A DNA stretch of 5,696 nt. Origin: Enterovirga sp. Its GTDB lineage: Bacteria > Pseudomonadota > Alphaproteobacteria > Rhizobiales > Beijerinckiaceae. Location of the stretch: the NCBI GenBank assembly GCA_028290385.1, contig JAQGJZ010000079.1:1-5696 (forward strand), read 5' to 3'. A model generated the notes under the pieces. That model saw nothing but the letters and a program-made list of their open reading frames with translations, was not told the origin of the DNA and searched no databases. Shown piece after piece: positions 1-5,696 of this stretch (its first letter is position 1; each line of letters opens with the position of its first letter). Position numbers and translations under genes: made by a program.

Positions 1-96
1 GCGATCGCGGCGGAGGAGCGCAAAGGCGGCTCGGGAGCCTCTGCCGACGCGCCACCACAGATGGCGCGTGAGCCGGCCCGCGCCGGCGCCCGCTGA
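1..96 (+). CDS. Possible C-terminal tail of an upstream plus-strand gene (partial)
   Basis: Reading in frame from base 1, 31 codons stay open to a TGA at 94-96 and encode a hydrophilic tail rich in Ala, Gly, Arg, Glu and Pro (it ends MAREPARAGAR). Most codons end in G or C, as in the real genes here. If real, it is the end of a gene entering from the left and converging with the motB-like gene, whose stop lies 15 nt further on. I recognise no domain, and the tail is too short to assign a function. A second plus-strand frame is also open across this stretch, up to a TAG at 112-114, so the evidence is only frame openness and plausible gene spacing. The stretch could equally be non-coding. Confidence 0.3.
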   Translation, partial: AIAAEERKGGSGASADAPPQMAREPARAGAR

Positions 97-111
97 GCCG
101 AACCGGCCGCC

Positions 112-933
112 TTAGGGCTTGAGACCCGGCGGAAGCGCCGGCGCCTCGTTCATGAGGGTGACCGTCACGCGCCGGTTCGCAGCCAGGTAGGGGTTGTCGG
201 GAAACATCGGCTCGACATCCGCCTTGCCGGCCACGAAGGCGAACCGGTCATCCGGCACGCCGCTGCCGGCCAGGATCTCGCGCACCGTCGTGGCCCGCCC
301 CGCCGAGAGATCCCAGGCGGGACCTTCCGGCCGCTGCCCCGGCCGGTTCGCGGCCGTGTGCCCCGTGATGGAGATCCGGTAGTTCACGCGCCGGAGCGTC
401 GGGCCGATATGTTCGAGAATGCGGCGGGTCCGGTCGAAGGGCTGGGTCGAGCCGACCCCGAACATGGAGCGCCCATCCTGGTCGATCAGGGAGACGTTCA
501 GGCCCTCGGCCGTATCCTCCAAGATGATGTTCTTCGACAGATCCGCGACGTCCGGGAGATCCTGGAGCGCCTGCCGCAGCGCGCTCGCGGCCTGCGAGAA
601 CCCGGCGCCGGTGACCTCCCGCTCGTAGGGCGCCTTGTCGACCTGCCCCGGCCGCGGCTGGTCGGTGGCCTTTTCGGGCGGTGCCTTCTGCAGGTTGCGG
701 ATATGCCCCTTCACGGGGATGCCGTCCTGCTCGACGATGCCGGCGAACCGGCTTTCCTTGATGACGCCGAAGGCGTCCCGCATGGAGCCGGCGACGAGCT
801 GGAGCTTTTTCTGGTCCTGCGTCGAGTAGGCCGCGATCATGACGAAAAAGCTCATGAGCAGCGCCATGAGATCGGCAAAGGTCACGAACCAGCCATGCCC
901 CCCGTGGGCGCCGCCCTTTTTACGCCTGGACAC
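112..933 (-). CDS. motB: MotB/PomB-type flagellar stator protein with OmpA-like peptidoglycan-binding domain
   Basis: A 273-residue protein whose family forms the ion-conducting stator with MotA and anchors it to peptidoglycan in the periplasm. After a short basic cytoplasmic tail (RRKK at 3-6) comes one membrane helix, about 16-36. It contains FADLMALLMSFF, with Asp21 at the position of the essential ion-binding Asp of MotB/PomB. The following segment (DQKKLQLVAGSMRDAFGV, 40-57) resembles the PomB plug region. A Pro/Lys-rich linker (about 80-105) leads to an OmpA-like domain at about 138-262: ISITGHT (187-193), WDLSAGRA (207-214), NRRV (253-256). The canonical GHTD reads GHTA, and the Asn before the LS..RA motif is Ala. 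Arg213 is kept. The start is GTG at 933-931, with GAGG 8 nt upstream. It lies 14 nt after the motA-like gene, so it is probably translated from the same mRNA. At 273 residues it is somewhat shorter than E. coli MotB (308). The family is certain; use in a flagellar motor is inferred. Confidence 0.93.
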   Translation of the reverse strand: MSRRKKGGAHGGHGWFVTFADLMALLMSFFVMIAAYSTQDQKKLQLVAGSMRDAFGVIKESRFAGIVEQDGIPVKGHIRNLQKAPPEKATDQPRPGQVDKAPYEREVTGAGFSQAASALRQALQDLPDVADLSKNIILEDTAEGLNVSLIDQDGRSMFGVGSTQPFDRTRRILEHIGPTLRRVNYRISITGHTAANRPGQRPEGPAWDLSAGRATTVREILAGSGVPDDRFAFVAGKADVEPMFPDNPYLAANRRVTVTLMNEAPALPPGLKP

Positions 934-947
934 GGGATTGGCCTCGC

Positions 948-1718
948 TCAGACGGCTTCGGCGAACTCGGCCCGGTGGTGCTCGGGCAGATACGCCACAA
1001 GCATCTCCTTGACGACGGCCGGGCTCTTGGAATCCCGCAGAAGCAGCACGCCGTCGATGATGAGGGAGCGCGAAACGTCCTCCTCCTCCATCTTGATGTG
1101 CAGCTTATCCGCCAGGGGCAGGCAGATCATGTTGGCGATCAAGGCGCCGTAGAGCGTCGCCAGAAGGGCGGTCGCCATGGCAGGGCCGAGCTTCGAGGGG
1201 TCCGACATGTTGGCGAACATGGTCACCATCCCGAGGATGGTGCCGATCATCCCCCAGGCCGGCGCGCAGTCGCCATAGGCGCGATACACCTTCGAGCCCT
1301 CATCGAGCCGCATCAGGAAGTTGTCCCGATCCTTCTCCATGGTCTCGCGGATGAACTCCTTGTCATAGCCGTCGACGAGGTAGCGCACGCCCTGGGACAG
1401 GAACGGGTCCCTGATCTGCAGGGTTTCGAGGGCCATCGGGCCGCTCTTGCGCAAAAGGTCGGCGACCTTGGTGAATTCCTCGATGAGCGCGCGCGGATGC
1501 ATGGTGCGCGAGCCGAACGCCACCTTGATGCCCATGGGCAGCCCGTGCGCGATCACCGAGAACGGAAAGCGCGTCATGGTGGCGGCGGTCGCGCCGCCGA
1601 AGATAACGATCACGGCGTGCTTGTCGAAATAGGCGGCGAAATTACCACCGTCGATCAGGATCAGACCGACGATAACGCCGACACCCCCGAGGAGCCCGAC
1701 TCCGGTTGCGAAATCCAT
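948..1718 (-). CDS. motA: MotA/PomA-type flagellar stator channel subunit
   Basis: A 256-residue inner-membrane protein of the MotA/PomA branch of the MotA/TolQ/ExbB proton-channel superfamily. Partnered with MotB, it converts ion flow into torque on the rotor. Numbered from the ATG, four hydrophobic segments are visible: about 3-22, 29-51, 150-171 and 178-206. A cytoplasmic loop of about 100 residues lies between the second and third and contains charged residues such as those in QIRDPFLSQG and VDGYDKEF. The third helix starts APAWGMIGT, carrying the conserved Pro (Pro153). GPAMATALLATLYGALIANM and PLADKL in the fourth are strongly PomA-like, and the length matches PomA (about 253) better than E. 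coli MotA (295). I chose ATG 1718-1716 because the family begins MD-ATxxGLxGG and GAGGGG lies just upstream. An in-frame GTG at 1736-1734 would add six residues (MRRRGD). The gene is the first of a two-gene operon. Ion specificity, H+ or Na+, cannot be read from the sequence. Confidence 0.93.
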   Translation of the reverse strand: MDFATGVGLLGGVGVIVGLILIDGGNFAAYFDKHAVIVIFGGATAATMTRFPFSVIAHGLPMGIKVAFGSRTMHPRALIEEFTKVADLLRKSGPMALETLQIRDPFLSQGVRYLVDGYDKEFIRETMEKDRDNFLMRLDEGSKVYRAYGDCAPAWGMIGTILGMVTMFANMSDPSKLGPAMATALLATLYGALIANMICLPLADKLHIKMEEEDVSRSLIIDGVLLLRDSKSPAVVKEMLVAYLPEHHRAEFAEAV

Positions 1719-1785
1719 GTCCCCTCGCCGCCGCACAACCCGGCCGGGGCTTCTGCACCCCGGCGCCGAAGCTAAGGGCCGGCCT

Positions 1786-1800
1786 TGAATTTATGGTTAA
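1786..1800 (-). promoter_or_regulatory. CtrA-like binding site upstream of motA
   Basis: On the minus strand the sequence reads TTAACCATAAATTCA, that is TTAA, seven bases, TTCA. It has one mismatch to the alphaproteobacterial CtrA consensus TTAA-N7-TTAA and contains the extended half-site TTAACCAT. Its near edge is about 68 nt upstream of the motA ATG, in one of the few AT-rich patches of the window. CtrA is known to control flagellar and motility genes in alphaproteobacteria, so the position makes sense. Occurrence by chance cannot be excluded. Confidence 0.4.
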
Positions 1801-1881
1801 GCAGACCGAGGCGCCGATCGGCTCGCGAACTCTGCCGAAAACTGTGACGCCGCCTCACGGCAATTCGGTCACACCGGATGG

Positions 1882-1918
1882 TTGCTGACGGGTTACCATG
1901 GCCTGTGCTAGGCTATCT
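1882..1918 (+). promoter_or_regulatory. Weak candidate promoter for the giant adhesin gene
   Basis: TTGCTG at 1882-1887 is followed after 17-18 nt by GTGCTAGGCTATCT (1905-1918), which contains possible -10 elements (TGCTAG or CTATCT). The -35 resembles TTGACA at four of six positions, but the -10 match is poor. It lies about 100-140 nt upstream of the proposed TTG start, leaving room for a 5' leader. It is offered only because it is the best plus-strand candidate I can see in this interval. Confidence 0.2.
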
Positions 1919-2006
1919 GGAATAAACGAGCGGCATCACTGAGATCGGTTGGCGGAAAGCCGCTGCGGGGCGAGACGACCCGAGCGCATCCAAGCCAACC
2001 CGGGCC

Positions 2007-2013
2007 AAGAGGA
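2007..2013 (+). promoter_or_regulatory. Ribosome binding site supporting a TTG start at 2021
   Basis: AAGAGGA lies seven bases upstream of the in-frame TTG at 2021-2023. It is the best Shine-Dalgarno match in front of any in-frame start candidate of the adhesin gene. The first in-frame ATG (2144) has only a weak GGA about ten bases upstream, and would discard a region that looks like conserved protein. Confidence 0.5.
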
Positions 2014-2020
2014 TGGGGCG

Positions 2021-5000
2021 TTGCTGACAGACGACTTGGCGAGCCAAGCGCTCGACCTGTCCCTTGCGACGGCGAAGCCGCTGCGAGAGATCCAGATTGA
2101 TCTCGGGACCGACGACACGATCCGGATTCCGGATGCTCACCTGATGTTTCAGGGCGAGTACCGGAAAGAAGGGTTCGATCTCGTCATCGAGGACGAAACG
2201 ACCCGTCTCGTTATCAACGACTATTTTCGGGCGGCCAAGCGCCCGGCGCTGGAATCCGACGGCGGAGCGCGCCTGACCGAGGATGTGGTCGCGGCGCTGG
2301 CCGTGTCCGAGGACGGGCTGCGCTATGCACAGGCGACCCCGCCCGCGCAGCAGGCCGCCATCGGCCGGGTCGAGACCGTCACCGGCCAGGCGACCGTGAT
2401 CCGCAACGGCACCCCCGTGGTGCTCAACCGCGGCGACATGGTCTTCAAGGGCGACGTGGTCCAGACCGACCCCGGCTCCTCCCTCGGCATCACGTTTGTG
2501 GACGGATCCACGTTCAGCCTGGGCGCCGGCGCCCGGATGGTCCTGAACGACATGGTCTATCAGCAGGGCGGGACGCAGAACTCCGCCCTGCTCAACATCG
2601 TGCAGGGCTCGGTGACCTTTCTGGCCGGGCAGGTCGCCAAGACAGGCGACATGCGCGTCGGGACCCCCGTCGCGACCATGGGCATCCGCGGCACGCTCGT
2701 CGGCGCCGACGTGAATGCTCAGGACGGCACGACGAAATTCTCGGTGAAGCCCGAGCAGGACGGCCGGGTCGGCAGCTTCGAGCTGATCCGCGAAGGCCGC
2801 GTGATCGCGATCATTTCGCGAGCGGGCGAGGTCACGACGGTCACCCCGTCCGGAGCCGTGCTGGTGACCGCGCTGACTCCGGCGGAGCAGCAGGCGGACC
2901 AGCTCGCCATGGCGATCGTGTACCAGATCGTCTCGCTCGCGGCCGCGAACCCGCTCATGCCGGGCGCGCTGACCGGGCCGAGACCGGACGCTGGGCAGGG
3001 AGGAGCCGGCTCCAGCAATCCCGTCACGCCGGACAACAATGGCACGCTTGTTCCCGAGACGACGCCGCCGCCGCCCCCCCTGGCCCGGATCTTCGGCCCA
3101 TCCGGCACCGATTTCGCCATTGCCACGCCGGAGGCTCCCGCGGCCGCGCTCCTCACGCCGCCGGTCATCCTCGCAGGGGGCGAACGCCTCGTCTCCGTTA
3201 TCGGCGGGAGCCGGGTGGAGGCGGCCGCGAATTCCACGCTGCTCGTGCCGGGGCAGTTCGGCGAGCTGACGATCAACCCGGACGGCTCCGCCCGCTACAC
3301 GACCGACCCGCGGCTTGCCGAGGGACAAACCCGCCAGGACACGTTCACCTTCGTCTATGACGACGGCGGCACGACCCGTGAGGAGACCCGCACCTACCAG
3401 GCGGTCGGGGTGAACGACGCTCCGGTCGTCATCGTGTCCACAGCACCCGAGGCATCCGTCGCAGAGGGAGAGGGCACGCAGGCCTCCGTAAACCTGCTCA
3501 GGAGAACGCTCGACCCGGACGACGGCGAGACCGGGACACTGAGAATCGAGGACGTCAGGTTCTCCCTGGGCAGCGCTGATCCCAGCCCGACCGCACCTCC
3601 GGGCGTCACCCCGCCGGGGACCCCCCAGAACGTGGACCCGGCGAACCCTGCTTTCGATCACCTGCCGGCCGGCGTCACCGAGACGATCACGGTGTCGTAC
3701 CGCGTTGTCGACGTCCACGGGGCGAGCGTCGAGCAGAGCGTGTTCGTCACCGTGACCGGGACGAACGATCTTCCGGTCGTGACCTCCCACCCGGCTGCGG
3801 CCGGCGAGGAGAACGGCCAAACGTTTTCGCTCGACCTGCTCGGAGGGGCGAGCGACCCGGATGACGGCGAGACCGGGACGCTGACGATCGAGGACGTCAG
3901 GTTCTCCGTGGGCAGCGATGATCCCAGCCCCACCGCTCCTCCGGGCGTCAGCCTGACGGGAACCACCCTGATCGTGGACCCGGCGAACCCTGCTTTCGAT
4001 CACCTGCTGGCCGGTGCCACCGAGACGATCACGGTGTCGTACCGCGTAGTCGACCTCCATGGCGCGGGCGTCCAGCAGAGCGTGTCCGTCACGGTGACCG
4101 GGACGAACGATCTTCCGCTCGTGACCTCCAGCCCGGCGGCCGGCGCAGAGGAGAACGGCCAGACGGTTTCGGTCGACCTGCTCGGAGGGGCGAGCGACCC
4201 GGACGACGGCGAAACCGGGACGCTGACGATCGAGGACGTCAGGTTCTCCGTAGCCGGGGGCCAGGCCAGCACGACCGCACCTCCGGGCGTCACCCTGTCG
4301 GGGACCACCCTGATCGTGGACCCGGCGAACCCTGTTTTCGATCACCTGCCGGCCGGCGTCACCGAGACGATCACGGTTTCGTACCGCGTCGTCGACATCC
4401 ACGGCGCGGGCGTCGAGCAGAGCGTGTCCGTTACGGTGACCGGGACGAACGATCTCCCGGTCGTGGCGTCCAGCCCGGTGACAGGCGCAGAGGAGAACGG
4501 CCAGCCGGTTTCGGTCGACCTGCTCGCAGGGGCAAGCGATCCGGACGACGGCGAGGCCGGCACCCTGGCGGTGCAGAACCTCACCTTCTCGGTCGACGGG
4601 GCGCCGGCAACCGACGCGTTTCCGGCGGGAGTGACGCTCTCGGGATCCACCCTGACCGTGGACCCGGCGGACCCTGGCTTCGAGTCGCTGGCCGCGGGCG
4701 ACGTCCGGCGGATCACGGTCAGCTACGACGTCGTCGACCCGCAGGGGGCTCGCGTCAGCCAGACGGCCACGCTGCTCGTCAACGGAAGCAACGACGCGCC
4801 AACTGCCGCGGCTGATCCGGCCTTGGTCACGGCGGGCCAGAGTGTCGCGGCCGCCACCCGTGCGGCCGGGCTGCTCGGCAATGACAGCGATCCCGACCGC
4901 GGCGAGACGGCGCTGCTGAAGGTGGTCTCGGTCGCGGCAGGCTCCGGCGCGGCGCCGGTGACGGCAGACAGCCCGACAACCATCAACGGCCTGTACGGCA

Positions 5001-5696
5001 CGCTGACGATCGCGGCGGACGGCACCTATTCATACCTCGCGGACCGGGCCCAAGCTCTTGCAGAGGGAGGAGCGCAGGGGTTCGACCACTTCCGCTACGG
5101 GGTAGCGGATCCCCACGGGGGCAGCGCGGAGGCCGTCCTTACCTTCGCGATCACGGGCGTCAACGACGCCCCGACGGCCACCAGCAACGCGACAGCTGCG
5201 ACGGAAGACCTGGAGGCCACGGGCAACGTCCTCCTCGACGGCACTCCCGATGCCGACCCTGACGAGGGTGACGCGCTCACGGTGTCGCAGGTGAGCCAAG
5301 CCTCGGACCCGGCAGGAACCGCCACCGCCAGCGGCTCGATCACGACCGCGTATGGACGCCTCACGATCAATCGTGACGGCGGCTACACATACCTGGCGAA
5401 CGGTGCGGCCGCGCAGGCTTTGGCCGCAGGCGCCACCGCCGAAGACGCCTTCATCTACACCATTCAGGACGGGCACGGCGCGACCAGCAGCGCCACGCTC
5501 AGCTTCACGGTCACGGGCGCCAATGACGGGCCGCAGGCGACGGCCGATCCCGCCTCGGTCACGGCCGGCGAGACGGTCGCCGCGACCAGCCGGGCGGCGG
5601 GCCTGCTCGGCAACGATACCGACCCGGATGCCGGCGAGACGCAAGCGCTGACGATCATCGCGGCGGCGCCCGGGACTGGCGAGAGCAGCCCGGTTC
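2021..5696 (+). CDS. Giant FecR-domain / VCBS cadherin-like repeat surface protein (3' end outside window)
   Basis: One open frame runs from the stop at 1940-1942 to the right edge; from TTG 2021 it gives at least 1225 residues. A conserved-looking N-terminal part (1-110; e.g. IRIPDAHLMFQGEY and VINDYFRAAKRP) precedes a FecR-like domain (about 114-250: IGRVETVTGQATVIRNG, GDVVQT, VDGSTFSLG, TPVATMGIRGT). A Pro-rich linker follows (about 325-357). A divergent module (382-463), four modules of 114-117 residues (464-922) and two full plus one partial modules of 120-124 residues come next. Each module ends near a TG.ND motif and carries acidic SDPDDGE-type loops, as in Ca-binding VCBS/cadherin domains. 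I see no N-terminal signal peptide or membrane helix, and no cysteine. This is typical of type I-secreted adhesins, whose export signal is C-terminal and would be off-window. The role as an adhesin or biofilm matrix protein is inferred. The start could instead be ATG 2144. No secretion genes are visible here. Confidence 0.88.
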   Translation, partial: MLTDDLASQALDLSLATAKPLREIQIDLGTDDTIRIPDAHLMFQGEYRKEGFDLVIEDETTRLVINDYFRAAKRPALESDGGARLTEDVVAALAVSEDGLRYAQATPPAQQAAIGRVETVTGQATVIRNGTPVVLNRGDMVFKGDVVQTDPGSSLGITFVDGSTFSLGAGARMVLNDMVYQQGGTQNSALLNIVQGSVTFLAGQVAKTGDMRVGTPVATMGIRGTLVGADVNAQDGTTKFSVKPEQDGRVGSFELIREGRVIAIISRAGEVTTVTPSGAVLVTALTPAEQQADQLAMAIVYQIVSLAAANPLMPGALTGPRPDAGQGGAGSSNPVTPDNNGTLVPETTPPPPPLARIFGPSGTDFAIATPEAPAAALLTPPVILAGGERLVSVIGGSRVEAAANSTLLVPGQFGELTINPDGSARYTTDPRLAEGQTRQDTFTFVYDDGGTTREETRTYQAVGVNDAPVVIVSTAPEASVAEGEGTQASVNLLRRTLDPDDGETGTLRIEDVRFSLGSADPSPTAPPGVTPPGTPQNVDPANPAFDHLPAGVTETITVSYRVVDVHGASVEQSVFVTVTGTNDLPVVTSHPAAAGEENGQTFSLDLLGGASDPDDGETGTLTIEDVRFSVGSDDPSPTAPPGVSLTGTTLIVDPANPAFDHLLAGATETITVSYRVVDLHGAGVQQSVSVTVTGTNDLPLVTSSPAAGAEENGQTVSVDLLGGASDPDDGETGTLTIEDVRFSVAGGQASTTAPPGVTLSGTTLIVDPANPVFDHLPAGVTETITVSYRVVDIHGAGVEQSVSVTVTGTNDLPVVASSPVTGAEENGQPVSVDLLAGASDPDDGEAGTLAVQNLTFSVDGAPATDAFPAGVTLSGSTLTVDPADPGFESLAAGDVRRITVSYDVVDPQGARVSQTATLLVNGSNDAPTAAADPALVTAGQSVAAATRAAGLLGNDSDPDRGETALLKVVSVAAGSGAAPVTADSPTTINGLYGTLTIAADGTYSYLADRAQALAEGGAQGFDHFRYGVADPHGGSAEAVLTFAITGVNDAPTATSNATAATEDLEATGNVLLDGTPDADPDEGDALTVSQVSQASDPAGTATASGSITTAYGRLTINRDGGYTYLANGAAAQALAAGATAEDAFIYTIQDGHGATSSATLSFTVTGANDGPQATADPASVTAGETVAATSRAAGLLGNDTDPDAGETQALTIIAAAPGTGESSPV
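2360..2770 (+). other. FecR-like domain within the giant protein
   Basis: Residues about 114-250 of the giant protein show the FecR pattern. A G-V-x(4)-G start (GRVETVTGQATV) is followed by RNG, LNRGDMVFKGDVVQT, a FVDGSTFSLGAGARM strand pair, and the hallmark TPVATMGIRGT at 215-225. In classical FecR proteins this fold is periplasmic and follows a membrane helix and an anti-sigma region. Here neither is present, and the domain opens a repeat protein. Its layout recalls the N-terminal retention module of LapA-type adhesins, but that comparison is inference. Confidence 0.85.
3164..3409 (+). repeat. Divergent first VCBS-like module
   Basis: Residues 382-463 include GELTINPDGSARY, DTFTFVYDDGG and a following GVNDAPVV, the typical second half of a VCBS module. 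The first half does not carry the DPDDGE loop seen in later modules. At DNA level it is not part of the 342-bp repeat. It probably forms the transition from the Pro-rich linker to the repeat array. Confidence 0.6.
3410..4786 (+). repeat. Tandem array of four ~342-bp repeats encoding 114-residue cadherin-like modules
   Basis: Units start at 3410, 3761, 4103 and 4445. The last three are exactly 342 bp and the first 351 bp, with its extra three codons near its start. The GTGGACCCGGCG landmark recurs at 3632, 3974, 4316 and 4658, exactly 342 bp apart. Each unit encodes, in order, an EENGQ-like start, VDLL, a DPDDGE acidic loop, a VRFSV strand, a GV-LSGTTL-VDPANP segment, an ETITVSYRVVD-HGA segment, and a VTVTGTND end. 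The middle units are near-identical over long DNA stretches, with many shared synonymous codons. The fourth unit has drifted most in its second half. This pattern points to recent duplication or gene conversion. Confidence 0.9.
4787..5696 (+). repeat. Second VCBS module class (124, 120 and a partial module)
   Basis: Modules start at 4787, 5159 and 5519, each at the ND[AG]P junction. The first and third begin alike (ADPA-VTAG, then RAAGLLGND-DPD-GET), while the second starts differently (ATEDLEATGNVL, then DADPDEGD). The two full modules share GRLTIN/GTLTIA, DG-Y-YLA and a terminal FTVTG.ND or FAITG.ND segment. This is the classical VCBS repeat pattern. The DNA is much less alike than in the 342-bp array, so these copies are older. 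The array continues beyond the right edge. Confidence 0.85.

Larger units (their letters stand above)
1719..2020. other. Divergent intergenic region between the stator operon and the giant adhesin gene
   Basis: About 300 nt separate the two divergent start codons and contain no convincing gene. It is more AT-rich than its surroundings only around 1786-1800 and 1840-1930. It holds a CtrA-like box facing motA, a perfect 10-bp palindrome (GCCGATCGGC, 1813-1822), a short CGGT-CAC-ACCG inverted repeat (1866-1876) and a weak plus-strand promoter candidate near 1882-1918. Plus-strand frames here are short and do not match the codon pattern of the neighbouring genes. Both transcription units must be read from promoters in or near this interval unless the adhesin gene starts further upstream. 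Confidence 0.7.

Noticed and set aside
60..115. Terminator between the convergent ends
   Set aside because: GCCGGC at 72-77 and 82-87 could pair, but there is no T-run on either strand and such GC-rich words are common here.
358..1152. Plus-strand open frames of about 265 codons opposite the motA and motB genes (358-1152 and 975-1775)
   Set aside because: They lie antisense to two clearly recognised stator genes and encode His/Arg/Gly-rich low-complexity sequence with no domain; the second also runs into the intergenic region.
948..1736. Zorya-type (ZorAB) or TolQ/ExbB defence or transport channel instead of MotA
   Set aside because: There is no long C-terminal coiled tail as in ZorA, the length and four-helix layout match PomA, and the partner has a MotB-type plug and OmpA-like domain.
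1813..1822. GCCGATCGGC palindrome as an operator
   Set aside because: A perfect 10-bp palindrome, but its flanks do not extend the symmetry and CGATCG-type words are frequent in GC-rich genomes. It is kept only as a descriptive note.
2900..3240. LapG-type dialanine cleavage site after the FecR domain
   Set aside because: Ala-rich spots (LAAAN, APAAALL, VEAAANS) exist, but none clearly fits the known TAAG-like motif. AA pairs are too frequent in this protein to be informative.
1913..4402. Long minus-strand open frame (829 codons) antisense to the adhesin gene
   Set aside because: It mirrors the GC-rich codon pattern and repeats of the plus-strand gene. Its translation is Arg/Gly/Asp-rich low complexity with no recognisable domain, whereas the plus frame has clear FecR and VCBS motifs.
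3410..4786. CRISPR-like array
   Set aside because: The repeats are 342 bp long, directly contiguous and coding, with no short repeat-and-spacer structure.
5030..5644. Minus-strand open frame of 204 codons in the right-hand repeats
   Set aside because: Antisense shadow of the VCBS modules, with Arg/Gly-rich composition and no domain.

Overview
This 5.7 kb window of very GC-rich DNA looks like an alphaproteobacterial chromosome. The support is strong G/C preference at third codon positions, a PomA/PomB-like stator pair, a CtrA-like TTAA-N7-TTCA site, and a FecR-plus-VCBS giant protein of a kind I know mainly from Hyphomicrobiales and Rhodospirillales. Genus cannot be decided from the sequence alone.

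Layout. Positions 1-96 hold what may be the last 31 codons of a plus-strand gene that starts outside the window. It converges with a minus-strand two-gene operon: a MotA/PomA-type stator channel subunit (948-1718) followed 14 nt later by a MotB/PomB-type subunit with a C-terminal OmpA-like peptidoglycan-binding domain (112-933). Together they would form the ion-driven, cell-wall-anchored stator of a flagellar motor. About 300 nt of non-coding DNA (1719-2020) separates this operon from a divergent plus-strand gene and holds the likely regulatory sites, including the CtrA-like box facing motA.

From about 2021 to the right edge, one uninterrupted reading frame (at least 1225 codons, no stop inside the window) encodes a giant modular protein: a conserved N-terminal region, a FecR-like domain, a Pro-rich linker, then a long array of Ca-binding VCBS/cadherin-like modules. 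The first four well-formed modules sit in a tandem DNA repeat of 342 bp (114 codons) that is still very similar at nucleotide level. The next modules are a different VCBS subtype of 120-124 codons. The likely role is a type I-secreted surface adhesin or biofilm matrix protein; its C-terminus, where the secretion signal would lie, is outside the window.

How they fit: a stator operon and a giant adhesin share one divergent regulatory region. This would suit opposite control of swimming and attachment, but co-regulation is inference. I see no RNA gene, CRISPR array, insertion sequence or defence system. The least ordinary features are the homogenised 342-bp repeat array, a loss of canonical peptidoglycan-ligand residues in the MotB-like domain, and a FecR domain in a non-anti-sigma setting.
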